From the NCBI RefSeq assembly GCF_019334305.1, contig NZ_JAHWGH010000015.1, positions 1 through 64,000 on the forward strand: 64,000 nucleotides of DNA, given 5' to 3'. A program made the translations under genes and the position numbers. This document shows positions 51,914 to 64,000 of the stretch, in pieces (position 1 is the first letter of the stretch; each line of letters opens with the position of its first letter). This stretch comes from Rossellomorea orangium. GTDB lineage: Bacteria; Bacillota; Bacilli; Bacillales; Bacillaceae_B. The notes under the pieces are model-generated. The model searched no databases, had not been told where the DNA came from, and saw only the letters and a list, made by a program, of their open reading frames with translations.

Positions 51914-52897
51914 TTACACGATATGATGAAGCTGCCTGGCCATTTTGGATAAATCCCTGTACACAGGGATTTTGCTCGGATCGGCATTTCCGCCGCTGAT
52001 GACACAGCCCACTTTCTTGCCTTTCACCTGAACCTTCTGGCACATGGCTGCCGCCAATGATGCGGCACCCGCTCCTTCGACCAGCGTCTTCTCCCGTTGC
52101 AGCATGAACATGATGCTGTAGGAGATTTCTTCATCCGTCACCGTGACCATGTCGTCTACATATTTCTGGATAATCGGAAATGTGAGTTCCCCGGGCTTCT
52201 TGACGAGAATCCCGTCTGCAATGGTGTGAACATGCTCCAGGGCCCCTTTATTTCTTCCTGTAAAAAAGTTATATGTCGCAGGTGCTCCCAGTGCCTGCAC
52301 CCCCACGATTTGGACCCGTGGGTTGAAGGCCTTCACGGCCAGCGCCATCCCTGCGAGCAAGCCCCCTCCGCCGACGGGTACGAGGATCATGTCCAGATCA
52401 CTGAGTTGTTGAAGCATTTCCAGTGCGACTGTCCCTTGTCCAGCCATCACTTTATGATCGTCAAATGCATGAACATACGTCGAGCCTTTTCTGATTTTCT
52501 CTTGGAGTGCTGCCCCGTAGGCTTCTTGATAGGTGTCTCCTGTCAATACGATTTCAGCTCCGTAGTGTTTCGTTGCCGCAACTTTGGTAGAAGGCGTCCG
52601 CTTCGGCATGAAGATCTTCGACGGAACCCCGCGCTTAGAGGCGGCCAATGCCACCCCCTGGGCATGATTCCCTGCCGATGCGGCAATGATGCCCTTGCCT
52701 GCTTCCGCGTCAGATAATGACATGATTTTATTCATGGCGCCTCTCACTTTGAATGATCCTGTTCGCTGCAGATTCTCCATTTTCAAATAGATTTCTCCAC
52801 CTGTGTACGCATTCAGAGTAGATGATTGCTTTAACGGTGTTCGATGCACCTGATGACTGATTCGTTCCATCGCTTCTACAACTTCAGTGTTATCCAT
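51914..52897 (-). CDS. Threonine dehydratase, short TdcB-like type, end of the ilv-leu operon
   Basis: A 327-residue PLP enzyme that deaminates threonine to 2-oxobutanoate, the first step to isoleucine. PLP lysine in NLQRTGSFKVRGAMNK (~44-59), SAGNHAQGVALAA and the glycine loop VPVGGGGLLAGMA are typical. It resembles the catabolic TdcB type and ends at residue 327, so the C-terminal ACT-like regulatory domain of biosynthetic IlvA (~420 aa) is absent. Its start overlaps the leuD stop by one base (TAATG). Serine may also be a substrate. Confidence 0.88.
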   Translation of the reverse strand: MDNTEVVEAMERISHQVHRTPLKQSSTLNAYTGGEIYLKMENLQRTGSFKVRGAMNKIMSLSDAEAGKGIIAASAGNHAQGVALAASKRGVPSKIFMPKRTPSTKVAATKHYGAEIVLTGDTYQEAYGAALQEKIRKGSTYVHAFDDHKVMAGQGTVALEMLQQLSDLDMILVPVGGGGLLAGMALAVKAFNPRVQIVGVQALGAPATYNFFTGRNKGALEHVHTIADGILVKKPGELTFPIIQKYVDDMVTVTDEEISYSIMFMLQREKTLVEGAGAASLAAAMCQKVQVKGKKVGCVISGGNADPSKIPVYRDLSKMARQLHHIV

Positions 52898-53502
52898 TAA
52901 ATTCCCAAGTCACTCACCTCATATTTTTTTTCGTAGTCTTCGATATGTTTTCCGTAATGCAATGTCAGATCGATTTCATCCAATCCCTTTAACAACATCG
53001 TCTTCCAGTAAGGATCGACATCAAACGTGACACGGAGGCCCTCTGAATCACAAATGGTCTGATGCTCAAGGGACACTTCGATTTTATATAAATCTACCTG
53101 ACTCTCATTTTTCAAAAGGGCATCCACTGTTGCTTCATCCAGCTGAATGGGAAGAATCCCATTTTTTAAACAATTATTATAAAAAATATCAGCGAAGCTT
53201 TTTGCAATGATCACTTGAAACCCATAGTCCTGAAGGGCCCACGGTGCGTGCTCCCTTGATGAGCCGCAGCCGAAGTTCTTTCCGCCAAGGAGAACCTCGG
53301 CATCGTGATATTGGGGGGTATCCAATAAGAAGTCTTTCCTTAAGGATTTCCCATCGTCTTCAAATCGCCAATGATAAAACAAATACTGGCCGAAGCCTTT
53401 CCGTTCGATCCTTTTCAGGAATTGTTTCGGGATGATTTGATCCGTATCTACGTTGTCTCTCCTGAGAGGAAACACTTTGCCTTCCACATGATTGATTGCC
53501 AT
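52897..53502 (-). CDS. leuD: 3-isopropylmalate dehydratase small subunit
   Basis: A 201-residue swivelling subunit of isopropylmalate isomerase. LRRDNVDTDQIIPKQFL and GKNFGCGSSREHAPWAL are family signatures. The ATG at 53502 follows AGGAGG by eight bases; a GTG nine bases upstream lies within that site. Partner of LeuC, which ends 12 bp upstream. Confidence 0.93.
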   Translation of the reverse strand: MAINHVEGKVFPLRRDNVDTDQIIPKQFLKRIERKGFGQYLFYHWRFEDDGKSLRKDFLLDTPQYHDAEVLLGGKNFGCGSSREHAPWALQDYGFQVIIAKSFADIFYNNCLKNGILPIQLDEATVDALLKNESQVDLYKIEVSLEHQTICDSEGLRVTFDVDPYWKTMLLKGLDEIDLTLHYGKHIEDYEKKYEVSDLGI

Positions 53503-53514
53503 GGGGTTCACCTC

Positions 53515-54930
53515 CTATGAAATCGGCAGTTTCTCAAGTTTACGAACATCTGTCAATTTACCGGTCACGGCAGCCGCTGCCGCCATGGACGGACTCAGCA
53601 GATGGGTTCTCGATCCATTTCCCTGCCGGCCTTCAAAATTCCGGTTGGAGGTAGATGCACAGCGCTTGCCCGGTGGAACGATGTCGTCATTCATGGCCAG
53701 GCACATGCTGCATCCGGCTTCCCTCCATTCAAAGCCCGCATCTTCAAAGACCGTATGCAGGCCTTCCGCTTCTGCTTCTTGCTTCACTTTATAAGAGCCT
53801 GGAACGACCAAAGCGGTGACCCCTTCCTTGACTTTGTGGCCCTTCACCACCTCAGCCGCCGCTCTCAGGTCACTTAAGCGCGAATTCGTACACGAACCGA
53901 TGAACACATAATCAACCTCGATGTCCTCGATTCTCATACCAGCCTCAAGTCCCATATAATGAAGGGCCCTCTCCACTCCTTCTCTATCAGAAGGATCGCT
54001 ATACTCATCCGGGTGAGGGACGGACCTCGAAATCGCAGCCCCCATACCTGGATTTGTTCCCCACGTGACATGCGGCTCGATTTCTTCACCCTTCACGTAG
54101 ATTGTGTGATCATAGGCTGCGTCGCTGTCACTCGAAAGGGCTCTCCATTCTTCCTTGCACTGTTGGAATGACCGGTCTTTAGGCAGATATTTTCTTCCTT
54201 CTAAATAGCCAAAGGTCGTTTCATCGGGACTGATCAAACCTGCCTTCGCACCGGCTTCAATGCTCATATTGCAAACCGTCATTCTTTCTTCCATGGACAG
54301 ATTGCGGATCACATCACCGGTGAATTCAATGACATATCCAGTCCCAAACCCCACTCCATAAGCGGAAATGATGTTCAGGATCACGTCTTTTGCCGTGACA
54401 CCGAAACCAAGCTCCCCTGATACTTCCACTTGAAGGGTTTTCGGTTTCGATTGCCAAAGGGTCTGTGTCGCCAGCACGTGCTCCACTTCACTCGTCCCGA
54501 TCCCGAAGGCCAGTGCGCCGAACGCACCATGGGTTGAAGTGTGACTGTCCCCGCAAACAATGGTCTTCCCTGGCTGGGTCAAACCAAGTTCCGGCCCGAT
54601 GACGTGGACGATCCCTTGATCGGGGTGATGTATATCAGCAAGGGTGACGCCGAATTCTGCACAATTTTTCTTCAGTGTATCCATTTGCAGTCGTGCGATT
54701 TCATCTCTCACAATGTGTCTCTCCCTTGTCGGAACATTGTGATCCATGGTTGCGTACGTTAAGTCCGGTCTGCGAACGCTGCGATCTTTTAAGCGCAGCC
54801 CTTCAAATGCCTGGGGGGATGTTACTTCATGTACAAGGTGCAGATCAATATAAAGTAAATCCGGCTTTCCCTCTTCTCTGTGCACAATATGTTTTTCCCA
54901 AATCTTTTCGATGATATTTTTCCCTGCCAT
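53515..54930 (-). CDS. leuC: 3-isopropylmalate dehydratase large subunit
   Basis: A 471-residue aconitase-family enzyme with a 4Fe-4S cluster. Cysteine ligands are in [19 protein letters not shown] and [12 protein letters not shown], and [36 protein letters not shown] is the N-terminal signature region. The ATG at 54930 ([14 protein letters not shown]) follows AGGAGGG; the frame is open 12 codons further. Confidence 0.94.
   Translation of the reverse strand: MAGKNIIEKIWEKHIVHREEGKPDLLYIDLHLVHEVTSPQAFEGLRLKDRSVRRPDLTYATMDHNVPTRERHIVRDEIARLQMDTLKKNCAEFGVTLADIHHPDQGIVHVIGPELGLTQPGKTIVCGDSHTSTHGAFGALAFGIGTSEVEHVLATQTLWQSKPKTLQVEVSGELGFGVTAKDVILNIISAYGVGFGTGYVIEFTGDVIRNLSMEERMTVCNMSIEAGAKAGLISPDETTFGYLEGRKYLPKDRSFQQCKEEWRALSSDSDAAYDHTIYVKGEEIEPHVTWGTNPGMGAAISRSVPHPDEYSDPSDREGVERALHYMGLEAGMRIEDIEVDYVFIGSCTNSRLSDLRAAAEVVKGHKVKEGVTALVVPGSYKVKQEAEAEGLHTVFEDAGFEWREAGCSMCLAMNDDIVPPGKRCASTSNRNFEGRQGNGSRTHLLSPSMAAAAAVTGKLTDVRKLEKLPIS
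54015..54026 (-). repeat. GGTCCGTCCCTC word inside leuC
   Basis: An exact copy on the coding strand, read as Arg-Ser-Val-Pro in [11 protein letters not shown], in a frame different from that in the GH30 gene. Confidence 0.65.
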
Positions 54931-55005
54931 GAACTCCCTCCTGGTTTGGTACAATTTTATTTCCATAACGTCCGTGCTCCGGGGCTTCGACCCTGCGAAC
55001 CAATT

Positions 55006-56118
55006 TTATAAGTAAGCCGCCAAGATTGAAGATAGGGCGTGATCGGCTTCCAGTCGCTCCACCACCATCTGGCTCATGGTACCTGTACCGACAACGGTTC
55101 CACGCCCCATTGTCCAAAGGTCTCCTGTACGGTATCCTGCATTCAAGACTTCCTGGACGGCCATTTCAATCATTTCCGCTTCTTCTTTTAAACCGAAGGA
55201 ATGACGAAGCATCATGGCTACCGACAAAATCATGGCAAGAGGATTGGCTTTTCCTTTTCCTGCAATATCAGGGGCTGACCCGTGAACCGGTTCATACAGT
55301 CCGAAAGAGTCTCCCCTCAGGCTTGCGGATGGCAGCATGCCCAGTGAGCCTGTGATCATCGAGGCTTCGTCGCTCAGGATATCCCCGAACATATTCTCTG
55401 TCACCAGCACATCGAATTGCTTCGGCTGATACATCAGCTTCATCGCCGCTACATCAACCAGCATGTGCTCCACTTCTACATCCGGATATTCAACCGCCAC
55501 TTCATTCACGACTTCCCGCCACATTCGACTAGTTTCCAAAACATTTGCCTTGTCGACGGAGGTTAATTTCTTCTTGCGCTTCTGAGCAAGCTTAAAGGCT
55601 TTGTGGACGATCCGTTCGATTTCACTTTTTTCATAGACCAGTGTGTCAACGGCTACTTCATCCCGTTTCCCCTGGCGACCGGACGGCTGACCGAAGTACA
55701 ATCCTCCTGTCAGTTCGCGGACAATCACTAAGTCTACCTCTTCCACGATTTCGCGCTTTAAAGGAGAGGCACCGAGCAGGCTCTCGAATGCCTTCACCGG
55801 GCGCAGGTTCGCGAATAAATCGAACTCTTTGCGGATGGCCAGGAGCCCTTTTTCCGGACGGGTTTCCTTCGGCAGATGCTCCCATTTCGGTCCTCCGACA
55901 GCACCTAATAGGACGGCATCACTCCCTTTGCAAAGCTTGATCGTTTCAGGAGGTAATGGCGTACCAAAGCGATCTACAGCAGAGCCGCCGATGTATCCTT
56001 TCTCCACTTCGAATTCATGGCCGAACCAATCACCCACTGCCTTCAGTACTTCTAATGCCCCGTCCATAATCTCTTGACCGATACCGTCTCCTGGTAGTAC
56101 AGCGATTTTTTTCTTCAT
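55006..56118 (-). CDS. leuB: 3-isopropylmalate dehydrogenase
   Basis: A 370-residue NAD-dependent oxidative decarboxylase. Start [17 protein letters not shown]; substrate and metal residues in [17 protein letters not shown] and [28 protein letters not shown] site [21 protein letters not shown] precedes the ATG. Confidence 0.95.
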   Translation of the reverse strand: MKKKIAVLPGDGIGQEIMDGALEVLKAVGDWFGHEFEVEKGYIGGSAVDRFGTPLPPETIKLCKGSDAVLLGAVGGPKWEHLPKETRPEKGLLAIRKEFDLFANLRPVKAFESLLGASPLKREIVEEVDLVIVRELTGGLYFGQPSGRQGKRDEVAVDTLVYEKSEIERIVHKAFKLAQKRKKKLTSVDKANVLETSRMWREVVNEVAVEYPDVEVEHMLVDVAAMKLMYQPKQFDVLVTENMFGDILSDEASMITGSLGMLPSASLRGDSFGLYEPVHGSAPDIAGKGKANPLAMILSVAMMLRHSFGLKEEAEMIEMAVQEVLNAGYRTGDLWTMGRGTVVGTGTMSQMVVERLEADHALSSILAAYL

Positions 56119-56177
56119 TAGAATTACCTCCTGCTTATTGGTTTTAGGGAAGGCCCCTGACTTCAGGGACCTTGATC

Positions 56178-59313
<3,136 letters not shown>

Positions 59314-59317
<4 letters not shown>

Positions 59318-61035
59318 GGTTTCACTCCTAACATTTCGTGTAATCCTTTTCCTGGAGCCACCATCGGGTAGACGTTTTCCTTCGGATTCACCCAGCAATC
59401 GATGAGAACCGGTTCATCACTCGTTAATGCCGCTTTTAAAACCGTATCTACTTCTTCCTGGGTTTTCACTTGATACCCTTTGATTCCGTATGATTCAGCC
59501 AGTTTCACAAAATCAGGCTGGGTGGAAAAAACCGATTGTGAATATCTCTCTTCAAAAAATGTTTCCTGCCACTGTCTCACCATGCCCAGTGTGCCGTTAT
59601 TGAGAAGGACCACTTTCACAGGAAGGTTCAATTCTTTCAGGAGAACAAGCTCCTGAAGAGTCATCTGGAATCCACCATCTCCTACAAAAGCAACCACCGT
59701 GCTGTCGGGATTCGCTAATTGAGCACCGATCGCTGCCGGGAACCCGAATCCCATCGTGCCGAGCCCACCGGATGTAACCCAGTTATTCGGCTTTTTAAAA
59801 GAATAGTACTGCGCCGCCCACATTTGATGCTGTCCGACGTCCGTTGTGACGACCGCTTCCCCGTTCGTCATTTCATACACCTGCTCAATGAGGCGTTGGG
59901 GTGATAGGACATCATGTGCCTGGTTATACCAGAAAGGATATTTCCTTTTGTAAGAGCGCAGATGATGATGCCAGGCATCAAAATCAGGCTTTTCCGTTTC
60001 ATGCTGCAGAATTTTTGCGAGTGCCTGCTTGGCATCGGCTACAATTGGGATCTGTGTTTCAACGTTCTTCCCGATTTCAGCAGGGTCTATGTCAATGTGG
60101 ACCACTTTGGCCCTTGGTGCAAAGGTAGCGAGATTCCCAGTCAACCTGTCATCAAACCGGGCACCGATATTGATGAGCAGATCACATTCGTGGATGGCCA
60201 TATTACTGGCATAACATCCATGCATGCCCGCCATGCCCAAGAAAAGTGTATGGTCTGCCGGGAATCCCCCTAAACCAAGCAGGGTGTGGATCACCGGAAT
60301 GTCATATTGTTCTGCGAATGCCTTCAATTCCTCAGTTGCTTTCCCATGAAGGACTCCAGCTCCCGCTAAAATGACGGGCTGTTTTGAAACCTTGATGGCA
60401 TCCACCAGCTTCTTGATTTGGAGAGGATTCGGGTGAAAGTTAGGCTGATATCCCGGTAAGTCCATTTCCACTTCATGTACCGCGAATGCTTGCTGCAGAG
60501 TCAGATCTTTCGGAATATCCACGAGTACCGGTCCCGGTCTTCCGGTTGAGGCAATGTGAAAAGCCTCCTTCACGATCCTCGGTAAATCTTTAATATCCCG
60601 AACCTGATAATTATGCTTGGTGATCGGCATCGTAATCCCCACTACGTCCGCCTCCTGGAATGCATCGGTTCCGATCACCCCTGAAGCTACCTGCCCCGTG
60701 AACACTACCAGTGGAAGTGAATCCATCATGGCATCCGCGATCCCTGTCACAAGATTCGTCGCTCCAGGTCCCGATGTCGCAATGACGACACCCGGTTTTC
60801 CTGATACCCGGGCATATCCTTCCGCCGCGTGGATGGCCCCTTGCTCATGACGGGCGAGTACATGCTTGATCGGGGCTTTGTAAAGAGCATCGTAAATCGG
60901 CAAAACCGCTCCCCCAGGGTACCCAAACAGAATCTCGACCTTTTCCTCCTTCAAAGCCTTCATGAGCATATCAGCACCGTTGACGTTTTCTGTCAGTGTC
61001 TGTGAAGCCGGTTCTGCCTCAACTTTTGCTCTCAT
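59314..61035 (-). CDS. ilvB: Acetolactate synthase large (catalytic) subunit
   Basis: A 573-residue thiamine-diphosphate enzyme. [20 protein letters not shown] and [17 protein letters not shown] hold the catalytic Glu, and [33 protein letters not shown] is the TPP/Mg site. The ATG at 61035 ([13 protein letters not shown]) follows GGGAGGAG. The frame continues upstream to 61089, but those 18 codons lie in repeat element B and are not part of the protein. Confidence 0.94.
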
Positions 61036-61057
61036 TGCGTATCTCCTCCCTTTTTTT

Positions 61058-61176
61058 AAAAGCGCAGGCGGCTCGGTCAGGCCCGACAAGCATAAGGCAA
61101 GGTCGCTGAAAAGGCGTTTGTTGCCTTTTTGGCGAGATTGGCTTATGACCTCGAGGGACTAGCCGCCGGAGCTGGA
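61058..61176. repeat. Element B copy 2 in the ilvB leader
   Basis: Same ends as copy 1 (AAAAGCG at one side, GGAGCTGG at the other), with CATAAG/CTTATG arms and a central pair AAAAGGC/GCCTTTT that differs from copy 1 but still pairs. It stands between the T-box terminator and the ilvB ribosome binding site, so it is part of the ilv-leu transcript. Confidence 0.75.
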
Positions 61177-61218
61177 TATATTAAAACGCATGCTTTATTC
61201 ATCCACCTTTTGCAAACA

Positions 61219-61513
61219 AAAAAGACCTTTCCACCCACTACGTCAGAGTTCATCTTTCGCAGGGGCGAAAAGGTCTTTATCCTTTCCACGGTACCACCCT
61301 AGTTCAGAGATGCCAGTGCATCTCCCTTTGCAGGCCGATCGGTTTCACCGGCCTTTGTTTTTGTAACGAGTATCATCTACTCGATCGTTCCTACTTACAG
61401 AGTTCAGAACGATACTCAGAGGGGATGTCGGTATTGGATGTATTACTGGTTCTCAGCACCACCAGCTCTCTGAAAATACGATTCCCAATCCTTTTACCTC
61501 TTCAACGCTTTCC
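61219..61513 (-). promoter_or_regulatory. T-box riboswitch controlling ilvB onward
   Basis: On the minus strand the leader has the stem I landmark AGAGAGCTGGTGGT, AGTAGG-type loops, the T-box AGGGTGGTACCGTGG (61300-61286), and a terminator AAAGACCTTTT ... AAAGGTCTTTTTTG (61279-61219). Uncharged tRNA would stabilise the antiterminator. The specifier is not resolved: the segment GACATCCCCTCTGAG contains AUC (Ile) and CUC (Leu) triplets. It starts directly after the ilvD stop. The 479-bp gap between ilvD and ilvB is filled by this and element B. Confidence 0.9.
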
Positions 61514-61514
61514 A

Positions 61515-63182
61515 TTATTCCGTTTTCAAGATTCCACCGGTGCTTGCTGATGTCACAAGCTTCGCATATCTTGCCAGATAGCCTTTTTTGATTTTCGGAG
61601 GAGGCTGTACCCACTCCTGATGCCTGAATTTCAACTCTTCTTCTGATACCATAAGGGAAATCGTCCGGTTCGTCAGATCAATGAAGATGGCGTCTCCATT
61701 TTCCACGACACCGATCGGTCCTCCTTCAGCCGCTTCCGGGGAGACGTGACCGATTGAAATACCACGGGATGCTCCTGAAAATCGTCCGTCGGTCATGAGG
61801 GCGACTTTCTTTTCGAGTCCCCTTCCAGCAATGGCTGCTGTCGGTGCGAGCATTTCCGGCATTCCCGGACCACCCTTTGGCCCTTCATACCTGATGACCA
61901 CAACATGCCCTTCTTTCACTTCCCCACTTTCGATTCCGGCAAGGGCATCATCCTGGGATTCGTAGACAATCGCTTCTCCCATGAATGTTTTAATCGATGG
62001 ATCGACTGCCCCTACTTTGATGACCCCGCCGTTTGGAGCGATATTCCCGAAGAGGACGGATAATCCTCCGACTGGACTGTGGGCATTCTCCCTGCGACGG
62101 ATGACATCATCATTTTGAATATGGGCATCCTTCACATTTTCATAAAGGGACTTTCCTGTAACCGTGATGCGATCCTTGTGTACAGCTTCCATTTCACAAA
62201 GTTCTTTAATGATGGCGCTGACCCCTCCGGCATTGTGTACATCCTGCATGGAGTAATCGGAGGCCGGGCTTATCTTGGATAGATAGGGTACACGCTCAGC
62301 AACTTTATTGATCCGGTTGATGTCGTAATCGATTTCCGCTTCATTGGCAATGGCCAGTGTGTGAAGGACGGTATTGGTCGATCCCCCCATGGCCATGTCC
62401 AGTGCAAATGCGTCATCAATCGTATCCTCCGTTATGATATCTCTTGGCTTGATATCTTTTTTCACCATTTCCACCAGGTGTTTTGCTGCATCCTTGATCA
62501 ATTTGTGCCGTTCTTCTGAGGTGGCTACGATTGTTCCGTTCCCCGGTGGAGCCATTCCAAGCATCTCCATCAGGGAATTCATGGAGTTCGCTGTGAACAT
62601 CCCTGAACAGGATCCGCATGTCGGACATGCATTGGCCTCGATATCAAGAAGCTGTTCTGCCGTCATCCTTCCTGACTGATGGGCACCGACCCCTTCAAAA
62701 ACAGATACGAGTGATAATGGCTTTCCTTCACTTGAAACCCCTGCTTCCATAGGGCCTCCTGATACGAAAACGGAAGGGACATTGGTTCTGACTGATGCCA
62801 TCAGCATACCCGGTGTGATCTTGTCACAATTCGGAATGTAGAATACTCCATCGAACCAGTGGGCATTGATGACGGTTTCTGCTGAGTCGGCGATCAGTTC
62901 ACGACTCGGCAATGAGTACCGCATCCCGATGTGTCCCATGGCGATCCCGTCATCAACACCGATCGTGTTGAATTCGAAGGGGATTCCTCCAGCTTCCCGG
63001 ATCGCTTCTTTCACGACCTGGGCAAATCCGTTTAAATGCATATGACCCGGGATGATATCAATGTAGGAGTTACATACCCCGATAAACGGTTTTTCCAGGT
63101 CTTCAAGCTTTACTCCCGTCGCATAAAGTAAACTGCGGTGAGGAGCTCTGTCGATTCCTTTCTTGATCATGTCACTTCGCAC
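61515..63182 (-). CDS. ilvD: Dihydroxyacid dehydratase
   Basis: A 555-residue iron-sulfur dehydratase common to isoleucine and valine. Cluster cysteines in [11 protein letters not shown] and [38 protein letters not shown] and [21 protein letters not shown] are family signatures. It begins with GTG seven bases after GGAGG. It is followed directly by the T-box leader. Confidence 0.95.
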   Translation of the reverse strand: MRSDMIKKGIDRAPHRSLLYATGVKLEDLEKPFIGVCNSYIDIIPGHMHLNGFAQVVKEAIREAGGIPFEFNTIGVDDGIAMGHIGMRYSLPSRELIADSAETVINAHWFDGVFYIPNCDKITPGMLMASVRTNVPSVFVSGGPMEAGVSSEGKPLSLVSVFEGVGAHQSGRMTAEQLLDIEANACPTCGSCSGMFTANSMNSLMEMLGMAPPGNGTIVATSEERHKLIKDAAKHLVEMVKKDIKPRDIITEDTIDDAFALDMAMGGSTNTVLHTLAIANEAEIDYDINRINKVAERVPYLSKISPASDYSMQDVHNAGGVSAIIKELCEMEAVHKDRITVTGKSLYENVKDAHIQNDDVIRRRENAHSPVGGLSVLFGNIAPNGGVIKVGAVDPSIKTFMGEAIVYESQDDALAGIESGEVKEGHVVVIRYEGPKGGPGMPEMLAPTAAIAGRGLEKKVALMTDGRFSGASRGISIGHVSPEAAEGGPIGVVENGDAIFIDLTNRTISLMVSEEELKFRHQEWVQPPPKIKKGYLARYAKLVTSASTGGILKTE

Positions 63183-63197
63183 GTCATCACCTCCAAC

Positions 63198-64000
63198 TTA
63201 GCCGACTTGAGCATTTTGTTTGTAAACTTTTCTTCCATCCTGCGTGACAGTGTTTCTGAACTCCTGTAATAATTGGTTTGTATACTTTCCAGGCTTCCCT
63301 TCTCCGATCACTCGTCCGTCCACTTTCACAACGGCAATGACCTCGGCTGCGGTTCCTGTCAAGAACACCTCATCTGCTGTGTACACATCATGACGGGTGA
63401 ACACTTCCTCTTTCATCTCGAACCCTAATTTTTCGGCAATTTCGATGATGGCATTGCGGGTGATCCCTTCAAGGGCCCCTACATATCCAGGCGGCGTCAG
63501 GATCTTTCCTTTTTTGACAATGAAGATATTGTCCGCCGATCCCTCGGCTACGTATCCTTGATCGTTCAACATCAGTGCTTCGCTTACACCGGCGAGGTTC
63601 GCTTCGATTTTAACGAGAATGTTATTTAAGTAGTTTAGAGATTTAACCTTCGGAGAAAGAACATCTGCCCGATTCCGGCGGCTCGCTACCGTCACGATAT
63701 CAATGCCCGTTTCATATAAGCTTTTAGGGAATAGAGCCAATTGTTCTGCAATGACGATGATTTGTGGCTTTCTACAAGTAAATGGATCCAATCCCAAGTT
63801 TCCAACACCTCTAGAAATGACCACACGTATGTAGGCATTTTCCAGCTGATTTTTTTTCAATGTATCAACGATGATGTCACTCATTTCTTGTTTGGACATC
63901 TCGATATGCAGCATGATGGATTTTGCTGAGTCATAAAGGCGATCAACATGTTCTTCTAAACGGAATACGTTCCCATCGTACATTCGAATCCCTTCGAACA
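63198..64000 (-). CDS. ilvE: Branched-chain amino acid aminotransferase, partial at the window edge
   Basis: A class IV PLP aminotransferase that makes Leu, Ile and Val. The gene runs off the right edge: the frame is open through the last base (reading FEGIRMYDGNVFRLEEH), and family members have ~35 more residues at the N-terminus. KVKSLNYLNNILVKIEA holds the PLP lysine, and MLNDQGYVAEGSADNIFIV and GITRNAIIEIAEKLG are signatures. The stop is 15 bp before the ilvD start, so the two are co-transcribed. Confidence 0.9.
   Translation of the reverse strand, partial: FEGIRMYDGNVFRLEEHVDRLYDSAKSIMLHIEMSKQEMSDIIVDTLKKNQLENAYIRVVISRGVGNLGLDPFTCRKPQIIVIAEQLALFPKSLYETGIDIVTVASRRNRADVLSPKVKSLNYLNNILVKIEANLAGVSEALMLNDQGYVAEGSADNIFIVKKGKILTPPGYVGALEGITRNAIIEIAEKLGFEMKEEVFTRHDVYTADEVFLTGTAAEVIAVVKVDGRVIGEGKPGKYTNQLLQEFRNTVTQDGRKVYKQNAQVG

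Noticed and set aside
61036..61089. An upstream ilvB start at 61089
   Set aside because: It lies in element B; the ATG at 61035 has GGGAGGAG and matches the family N-terminus.

Overview
This 64 kb window looks like chromosome from an aerobic, endospore-forming member of the Bacillaceae. The signs are a gamma-type small acid-soluble spore protein-like gene at the left edge, a PAS sensor kinase of sporulation-kinase type, Bacillus-type gene neighbourhoods (yerO/swrC, hom-thrC-thrB, a T-box-controlled ilv-leu operon, yeeI, yfmL), AGGAGG-type ribosome binding sites and low-to-moderate GC. There are no rRNA or tRNA genes, phage genes, transposases or CRISPR arrays. The genus cannot be fixed from the sequence; the gene set suits marine or soil Bacillus relatives.

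Layout. 0.2-3.7 kb: spore protein, CPA1 antiporter with a TrkA-like tail, lipid-flippase-like protein. 3.8-10.9 kb: a beta-glucoside utilisation locus (intracellular GH30 and GH1 enzymes, a three-part ABC importer, a LacI-type repressor with three palindromic operators). 11.2-15.4 kb: SwrC-like RND efflux pump and divergent TetR regulator, with three evenly phased operators. 15.5-24.3 kb: DUF1284, an SDR-like protein, a secreted TIM-barrel-like protein, a BCCT transporter, three small genes, a two-gene cassette pairing an ATP-grasp ligase with a papain-like triad protein, and yeeI. 25-29 kb: gluconate kinase and permease with a divergent RpiR-type regulator and cre-like sites. 29.6-37.7 kb: SSS symporter; a sigma-54 module (PAS-AAA+ activator, -24/-12 promoter, YjiH-type membrane protein, class III aminotransferase); kynureninase and kynurenine formamidase. 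37.8-48 kb: UvrD-like helicase, a small regulated gene, a tandem structured-RNA candidate, acetyltransferase, amidohydrolase, DEAD-box helicase, kinase, Na+/H+ antiporter, tandem AbrB protein. 48-64 kb: hom-thrC-thrB, and ilvE-ilvD-[T-box]-ilvBHC-leuABCD-tdcB-like, the main branched-chain amino acid supply; threonine made by the first operon feeds the deaminase at the end of the second.

The most unusual signals are not protein genes. (1) A 12-base word, GGTCCGTCCCTC, occurs far above chance: as inverted pairs forming terminators, as a single intergenic copy, and inside four unrelated coding sequences in different frames. (2) Two adjacent ~105-nt copies of an RNA-like element at 41.05-41.27 kb share loops but have covarying stems. 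(3) Palindromic intergenic elements of two families (A and B) occur, with one B copy apparently inserted into an A copy. (4) Two intergenic arrays of unrelated sequence both repeat every 20-21 bp, that is, two helical turns. (5) The ATP-grasp/papain-like gene pair is a plausible uncharacterised peptide- or amide-modifying system.
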